Below are positions 35,707 through 40,181 of a stretch of 40,181 nucleotides of DNA, piece by piece; positions within the stretch are counted from its first letter, which is position 1, and the number at the start of each line of letters is the position of its first letter. This DNA comes from Mycobacterium sp. (lineage in GTDB: Bacteria; Actinomycetota; Actinomycetes; Mycobacteriales; Mycobacteriaceae), in assembly GCF_019247635.1 (NCBI RefSeq), contig NZ_JAFBAR010000079.1:1-40181 (forward strand), given 5' to 3'. Below the pieces are notes generated by a model, which was not told the origin of the DNA, made no database searches, and worked only from the letters and a program-made list of their open reading frames with translations. The position numbers and the translations under genes were made by a program.

Positions 35707-36309
35707 CTAGCCGATGGGGTTAGGCGTCAACGAGTCGACAACTCGCTCGACTTCGGCTCCCGCCTTGCGCGCCTTCACGGCCCACACAACTTGCGCGGTC
35801 CCGATAACGACCAGCCACGCCCCGGCCACGATCGCCAGGACCAAGATCGAGCTGATCGGCAGGGCAATGACCACCATGCCGGCGAGCAGGCTCAGCACTC
35901 CGGCGAAGATGTGCCAGCCGCGTTCGGGCAGTTCCTTGTGGTTGATCGCCACGACGGTCTCCGCGGCACCTTGGAACATGAATCCGATTCCGATCCAGGT
36001 GGCCAGGACCCACAAGGCGGCGCCATTATTAAAGTCGTGGAAGGCGTAGACGCCCAACGCGACTGACAGCGCGCCGCTGATGGACAGCACCACCCGGCTG
36101 CTAGTGGAAACATCCACCGTAAACGCGGCAATTGCCTGTGTGATGCCCGACGCCAGCAGGTAAACGCCGAACAGCGCTGCTGCGACGACGACCGACTTGC
36201 CGGGCCAAATCAGCACCACGACGCCCAGGGTGAGGCCGAGCAGCCCTAGCGCGAGCATCGATTTCCAGAGATGGCGGAAAACGGACGGGTTTTCGGTTGA
36301 CTTTTGCAT
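35707..36309 (-). CDS. HdeD-like (DUF308) multipass membrane protein
   Basis: This is a 200-residue protein with about six hydrophobic helices arranged as two repeats, as in the HdeD/DUF308 family. The family is named for acid-resistance gene hdeD of E. coli, but its molecular role is unknown. Motifs such as VVVLIWPGKSV, FGVYLLASG and GWHIFAGVLSLLAGMVVIALP are typical. The C-terminus is short and charged. The ATG at 36309 has AAAGGAAA upstream, so the longer frame to 36699 is not used. It reads toward the terminator hairpin; the CoA-transferase gene upstream ends 158 nt away. Confidence 0.82.
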   Translation of the reverse strand: MQKSTENPSVFRHLWKSMLALGLLGLTLGVVVLIWPGKSVVVAAALFGVYLLASGITQAIAAFTVDVSTSSRVVLSISGALSVALGVYAFHDFNNGAALWVLATWIGIGFMFQGAAETVVAINHKELPERGWHIFAGVLSLLAGMVVIALPISSILVLAIVAGAWLVVIGTAQVVWAVKARKAGAEVERVVDSLTPNPIG

Positions 36310-36467
36310 AGTATTTCCTTTCGGTGTGTCATCGAAAGTGACCTTCCGACAACGGGTTTCATTTGTTGTAACTGTGTGTTCTGTTCTTCGATGCCGCGGG
36401 AGAATCCCTTGGCAGGAAGCTTGTTTTCTGGTGTTGCGACCGCCGGCCCGGCCCAGGCGCCTGAGGC

Positions 36468-38075
36468 CTAAACGCGGACTGCCGCGTACTTTCTCAGCTG
36501 GGCTTCGACCGCCTCCGGCTTGGAAGCAAAGCCGACGACACCGCCGCCGTCCGCGCGATCCTCGATGCCGAAGTTCGGCGTGAGATTGCGGATGCCCTTC
36601 TCGCGGGCCAACTTCGATGGATAGTGCGGCACCGGCGGTGGCGCGTCGCCGGCCGGATTCTGCGTCCACCCGGTGGTGTCGGGATATGTACCCGGCCATG
36701 CGGGCGGGAGCAGCGCGAACGACGGCGTATGGCTGAACGTGACCGGGGGAGTGAACCGCGTAAAGGTTCCCCAGGGGCTGTCCTGATCCACGCCGTGCTC
36801 GATCAAGTCCTGCACGGTGACCGGCGCATAGTGTTCGTCGTCGACTGACCCGACGAGCTCGTTGCCGAGCATCGAAGTACGCGTGAGCGACGCATCGACG
36901 CGCCAGAAACCGCCTTGCTCCTCCCGCTCGGCCAGTGCCGCCACCACCGCGATGGCGACCAGATACCCGGTGATGTGGTCATTCATCAGGCCGGAGGTCA
37001 CGGTGGGAGCGTCCAGACCCAGACCCTCGGAATGCAGGTGCATGGTGCCGGTGACCGCCTGCGCAATCTGCTCGAATCCGCGGCGCCCGGCCCATGGCGT
37101 ACCACGGGAGGCGTATGACTCGGACCCGTACACGAGGTTGGGATTGATTTCCCGCAGTTCGGCCTCGCCGAGACCAAGACGCGCCAGCGCGCCGGGTCGC
37201 TGGCTGCTGATCAGCACGTCCGCGCTGGCCAGCAGGTCGGTGAAGCGCTTCTTCCCGTCGGGGCTTTTTATATTGATCATGATGTTTTTCTTGCCCCAGC
37301 TGAGGCTCAGAAAGACCGGCGTCGCCCAGTCGCCGGAGGGGTTACGGACCGCGATGACATCCGCGCCCTGGTCGGCCAGCGCAAACCCGGCGGTGGGACC
37401 GGCGACGACGTTGGTCAGGTCGACCACCCGCACGCCTTCCAGCGGGCGATACTTCGCGGCCCCCAGCACGCGCTTTTTGGTGACGCCCAGTTGTTGGATG
37501 TCGACCAAGGGCAGCTTGGCCGTTGCTGCGCCCTGCGGGTGGGCCAGCCATTCCTGCGGGGTGCGCACCACGCCTAGCGACAGGTTGAGTCCAGCGGCGA
37601 CGTCATCTTCGAGTTGCTGAGCGGTGTATTTCTCGACGGCGGCCTGGATCGCCTCAGGGGTATCCGCGCACTGCAGATGGCTCAGCAGCGCATTGACCAT
37701 GTGCGGGAAAAAACCAATCAACTGGACGTAACGGCCGTCCTTCGTGCGGTAGGTCCCGTTGTCAGCGCCCATCGGCCAGGTGTCCATCATGATCGAGTAG
37801 CCGTTGAGGAATTGGGTCTGAAACTCGTTGAGATGAAACCCGCACAGCCGGCGGTTCAGGGTCATGGTCTGGGCCGGCAGGCCGCGAACACGGCCGAGAT
37901 GTTCGACGACCGAGCCGAACGCGGACATCACGCCAACGGCGTAGTCGTGCAGCTTGATCGGGCTCGGCAGGTAGGACACGCCGCGCTCCACGCTGATCTT
38001 CGCAGGATCAATCGCGAACGGCAGCGCGGCCGCGACAGCGTCGTAAGCCTTCTGTTGGAAGGGATCGGTGATCAT
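36468..38075 (-). CDS. Family III (CaiB/BaiF) CoA-transferase-like protein
   Basis: This is a 535-residue protein related to family III acyl-CoA transferases, which move CoA between carboxylic acids. Residues about 210-385 match the N-terminal Rossmann part of CaiB proteins: LEGVRVVDLTNVVAGPTAGFALADQGADVI, and the region of the catalytic Asp (MNDHITGYL, D366). Residues about 90-195 (NGTYRTKDGRYVQL, RTPQEWLAHPQG) resemble the later small-domain part of the same family. The order is therefore unusual, as if one fused copy had lost its front. The ATG at 38075 has AAGGAGAAA. No partner gene is adjacent, so the substrate is unknown. Confidence 0.8.
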   Translation of the reverse strand: MITDPFQQKAYDAVAAALPFAIDPAKISVERGVSYLPSPIKLHDYAVGVMSAFGSVVEHLGRVRGLPAQTMTLNRRLCGFHLNEFQTQFLNGYSIMMDTWPMGADNGTYRTKDGRYVQLIGFFPHMVNALLSHLQCADTPEAIQAAVEKYTAQQLEDDVAAGLNLSLGVVRTPQEWLAHPQGAATAKLPLVDIQQLGVTKKRVLGAAKYRPLEGVRVVDLTNVVAGPTAGFALADQGADVIAVRNPSGDWATPVFLSLSWGKKNIMINIKSPDGKKRFTDLLASADVLISSQRPGALARLGLGEAELREINPNLVYGSESYASRGTPWAGRRGFEQIAQAVTGTMHLHSEGLGLDAPTVTSGLMNDHITGYLVAIAVVAALAEREEQGGFWRVDASLTRTSMLGNELVGSVDDEHYAPVTVQDLIEHGVDQDSPWGTFTRFTPPVTFSHTPSFALLPPAWPGTYPDTTGWTQNPAGDAPPPVPHYPSKLAREKGIRNLTPNFGIEDRADGGGVVGFASKPEAVEAQLRKYAAVRV

Positions 38076-38305
38076 TTTTGGTTTCTCCTTCTTGATTTGT
38101 TTTGGTGGTTTTGTCAGCGCCGCAACGCCTTTGCGTGGCGCCGCTATCGCGGAGTCGTGCCAGCCGGGCGGCCGCTGGGTGAGAGTGCGATTTGTTCTCG
38201 AGTACTACGGTCGCTGCGACGCGCGCCGCAAACCATCGCCCGAGGATTGAGGTTTAGTGCCGGGTGGATGTAGTACTAGGCGGAAACGTGCCTAACCAGG
38301 GCATA

Positions 38306-40181
38306 TCAATCAGAGCCGCGCACAAACTGTGCCAGCTGGGCGCGCGAGTTGATGCCCAGCTTGGCGAACGCATTGTGCACATGGGTCTTCACCGTGTGAA
38401 GTGAAAGGTTCAGCTGGGTCGCGACGTCGCGGTTTGCCGCACCGCGCGTAATCAGGTCGACGACCTTGAGCTCGGAGTCGGTGAGGCTGTCCCAGCCCGT
38501 TTTCGTCCGCGGGCGGCTGACAATGCGCCGCTCGACGCCTAACCGACGCAACTCGCGGCCCACCCGGCGTGCATCGCCGAGCGCCTCGTGGCTCACGTAG
38601 GTATCGAAGGCGGCATTGAGTAGATCAACCGCTTCGTGAGCGTGGTCGATGCGCGCGAATTCCACGCCCGCGTCCTCGGCGGCTCCGGCGTAAAGCAGTG
38701 GCCGCGATAACGATTCGAGCGCCCCCGCGGCGGCCACCAGTGCTGCGGCGTCCCGCTCGACTATCCCGCGGGCATACCCGGCCACTCCTGCAAACAGCGG
38801 CACCGGTGGCCCTTCAAGCTCCAGCGCCTCGATGGCATGCAATACCCGCACGCGCAAGCCGGCGTCGCCTGCCGCTGCTGCCACCCGCCCACCCAAGATG
38901 AGCCGATCTAGGAACGTCGGTGTGAGTGGTGGTGCGAACAGGGTGAGGTCGCCACCCAGCCAGCGCATCGCGTCGTGGACGTCGCCGCGCTGCCACGCTG
39001 CCAGCGCCAGCACATGCGCCGCTGACCGACCTGCGGCAGTCGAACTAGTGGAGTATGCGTTGCGCGCGTCATTGACCATCTCGTTCAACAGGTTTCGATC
39101 GTCGGTGTGGAACGCCACCTCAGCCAGGGTCAACATGCGCAGCGCGTCTGGCTCGGTCATGCCTGTCCGCTGTGGGCGCGGCAGGGCCTCGACCGCGGCG
39201 CGAGCAGCAGACAACCGGCCCGCAGTGAGGTGAACCATCCCGTCAATCGAGGCCCAAATTGCAAGGGCCATCGTGTTACCTTCCCGGCGGGCCCGTTCTG
39301 TGCCGTCAGTGATTTGGCTAGCCGCGTCGTCCAATCGGCCGACGACCGCCAACAGGGTCGCGTAGTGGATTGCGGCCAAGTTATGTGCTGCCGCAGCATC
39401 ACTCGCGCGAGCAACGGCGCAGATCTCGCTGAGTCGGTACAGGGCGCGGTCCGCTTGCGCCTCCCCGTAGTCGAGCAACGCGGTGGTGAGGCTGGACATG
39501 ATTCTCGACTCGAGATCATCGGTGTTGGCCGCAGCCACGGCGGCCTCGTCTGCTGCGGCCCGAGCTTGACCGGCGAGGCCGCTCGCTGAGAGGTTGAAGG
39601 CCAGCGACGCCAGATGTCGTGCCCTGATCACGTCGCTGATGCCACGGAGCTGCAACGCTCGGCGATTCTCCTCCACTCGACGGTGTGGGCTGTGTTTTGT
39701 GAGCGTTGCGACGCGCAAACGGATTTCGGCTTCCTCGTCGGGTGAGACGGTCTCCGCGAGCGCCGCAACTGCCAAGTCCTCGGCCTCTTCATAGCGGCTG
39801 GCCCGGTTGAGCAACTCCACCGTTTCGGCGACCATTGACCCGTGCTCGGCGTCATCGGCGGGCAATAGTTCCAACGCCCGCTTGCTCAAGTCCGCGCCCG
39901 CACTGGCATCGTTGTCGGCAACCGATCGCGCGGCTTGCCGCAGCGCGCCTATCGCCTCTTTGTCGCCCACCTCGGCGCTGCGTGCCAATTGGGTGGCCAC
40001 CTCGACCGGTGCCGCCCCCATGCCAAGCATGACTGACGCCGCCTGGCGCTCCATCGCCCGCCGCAGCGACTGCGGCAACGACTTCCGGGTGCAATCGCGC
40101 AGCAAGTCATGCCGAAACCGAAGCTGCTCACCGTCTTCGACGAAAAGATTGGCGCGCACCACCTCCTCGAGCGGCGACAGC
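38306..40181 (-). CDS. Large LuxR-family transcriptional regulator, 5' end beyond window
   Basis: These are the C-terminal 624 or so residues of a LAL-type regulator. The visible part begins in the winged-helix region after the ATPase (LFVEDGEQLRFRHDLLRDC). A long helical TPR-like middle follows. The end is a LuxR HTH (LTDSELKVVDLITRGAANRDVATQLNLSLHTVKTHVHNAF). The ATPase domain with its Walker motifs should lie beyond position 40181. No relation to the neighbouring CoA-transferase gene can be shown, although both run on the minus strand with a 230-nt gap in which I see no gene. Confidence 0.88.
   Translation of the reverse strand, partial: LSPLEEVVRANLFVEDGEQLRFRHDLLRDCTRKSLPQSLRRAMERQAASVMLGMGAAPVEVATQLARSAEVGDKEAIGALRQAARSVADNDASAGADLSKRALELLPADDAEHGSMVAETVELLNRASRYEEAEDLAVAALAETVSPDEEAEIRLRVATLTKHSPHRRVEENRRALQLRGISDVIRARHLASLAFNLSASGLAGQARAAADEAAVAAANTDDLESRIMSSLTTALLDYGEAQADRALYRLSEICAVARASDAAAAHNLAAIHYATLLAVVGRLDDAASQITDGTERARREGNTMALAIWASIDGMVHLTAGRLSAARAAVEALPRPQRTGMTEPDALRMLTLAEVAFHTDDRNLLNEMVNDARNAYSTSSTAAGRSAAHVLALAAWQRGDVHDAMRWLGGDLTLFAPPLTPTFLDRLILGGRVAAAAGDAGLRVRVLHAIEALELEGPPVPLFAGVAGYARGIVERDAAALVAAAGALESLSRPLLYAGAAEDAGVEFARIDHAHEAVDLLNAAFDTYVSHEALGDARRVGRELRRLGVERRIVSRPRTKTGWDSLTDSELKVVDLITRGAANRDVATQLNLSLHTVKTHVHNAFAKLGINSRAQLAQFVRGSD

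Noticed and set aside
36310..36699. N-terminal extension of the HdeD-like gene
   Set aside because: The extension is Arg-rich without homology. The internal ATG at 36309 has a clear AAAGGAAA site.

Overview
The window looks like chromosome of a slow-growing Mycobacterium that is not M. tuberculosis. It is GC-rich with dense ORFs. It carries a PE_PGRS gene, a 13E12-type DUF222/HNH gene, mycobacterial lipoprotein and dynamin-like ini genes, and several genes with a TANNNT -10 box 5-8 nt before an ATG/GTG start (the leaderless pattern). The backbone matches, in inverted orientation, the M. tuberculosis dcd-udgA-rmlA-aspC-etfD-iniR-iniBAC-lpqJ-ansP2-dnaK segment as I know it from memory. Several genes have been gained or exchanged. 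All assignments come from reading the sequence; no search was run.

Region 1 (1-6000): the 5' two thirds of dnaK (minus) lies behind a SigH-type promoter and two HAIR-like HspR operators. Next come a LysR remnant without its DNA-binding domain, the asparagine permease gene ansP2, the lipoprotein gene lpqJ, and two related single-pass membrane proteins with Pro-rich N-termini and Thr-rich C-termini, both probably translated from leaderless mRNAs.

Region 2 (5987-15702): the envelope-stress locus. iniC, iniA and iniB (minus) follow an Rv0340-like small IniB-family gene. The divergent gene is the large LuxR-type ATPase regulator iniR. A repeated TTAGGGG box, in direct and inverted copies, sits upstream of both iniB and iniR and is the best candidate operator. 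IniB is about twice the M. tuberculosis length because of Gly/Ala-rich repeats, including a recent 90-bp tandem duplication.

Region 3 (15799-25207): etfD (membrane Fe-S oxidoreductase with a repeated Ala/Pro/Lys tail), the aminotransferase aspC, a PE_PGRS gene where M. tuberculosis has PE6, a YibE/F-like membrane protein, and on the minus strand an operon of a mycothiol-dependent-isomerase-like protein, a SnoaL-like protein and rmlA (dTDP-rhamnose synthesis).

Region 4 (25359-31274): a 13E12 DUF222/HNH gene whose start codon lies inside a LexA/SOS box, a putative SAM-dependent methyltransferase, a TetR regulator, an N-acyl-D-amino-acid deacylase and udgA (UDP-glucose dehydrogenase).

Region 5 (31356-40181): two paralogous membrane proteins whose N-terminal domain reads as a degenerate Hsp70/actin-fold module, placed between udgA and dcd. 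These are followed by dcd, tRNA-Gly(CCC), a strong bidirectional terminator hairpin, an HdeD-like membrane protein, a family III CoA-transferase with unusual domain order, and the 3' part of a large LuxR-family regulator cut by the window edge.

The most interesting items are the shared TTAGGGG operator candidate, the pseudo-Hsp70 membrane pair, the SOS-box 13E12 nuclease beside a methyltransferase-like gene, and the hairpin between iniB and iniA.
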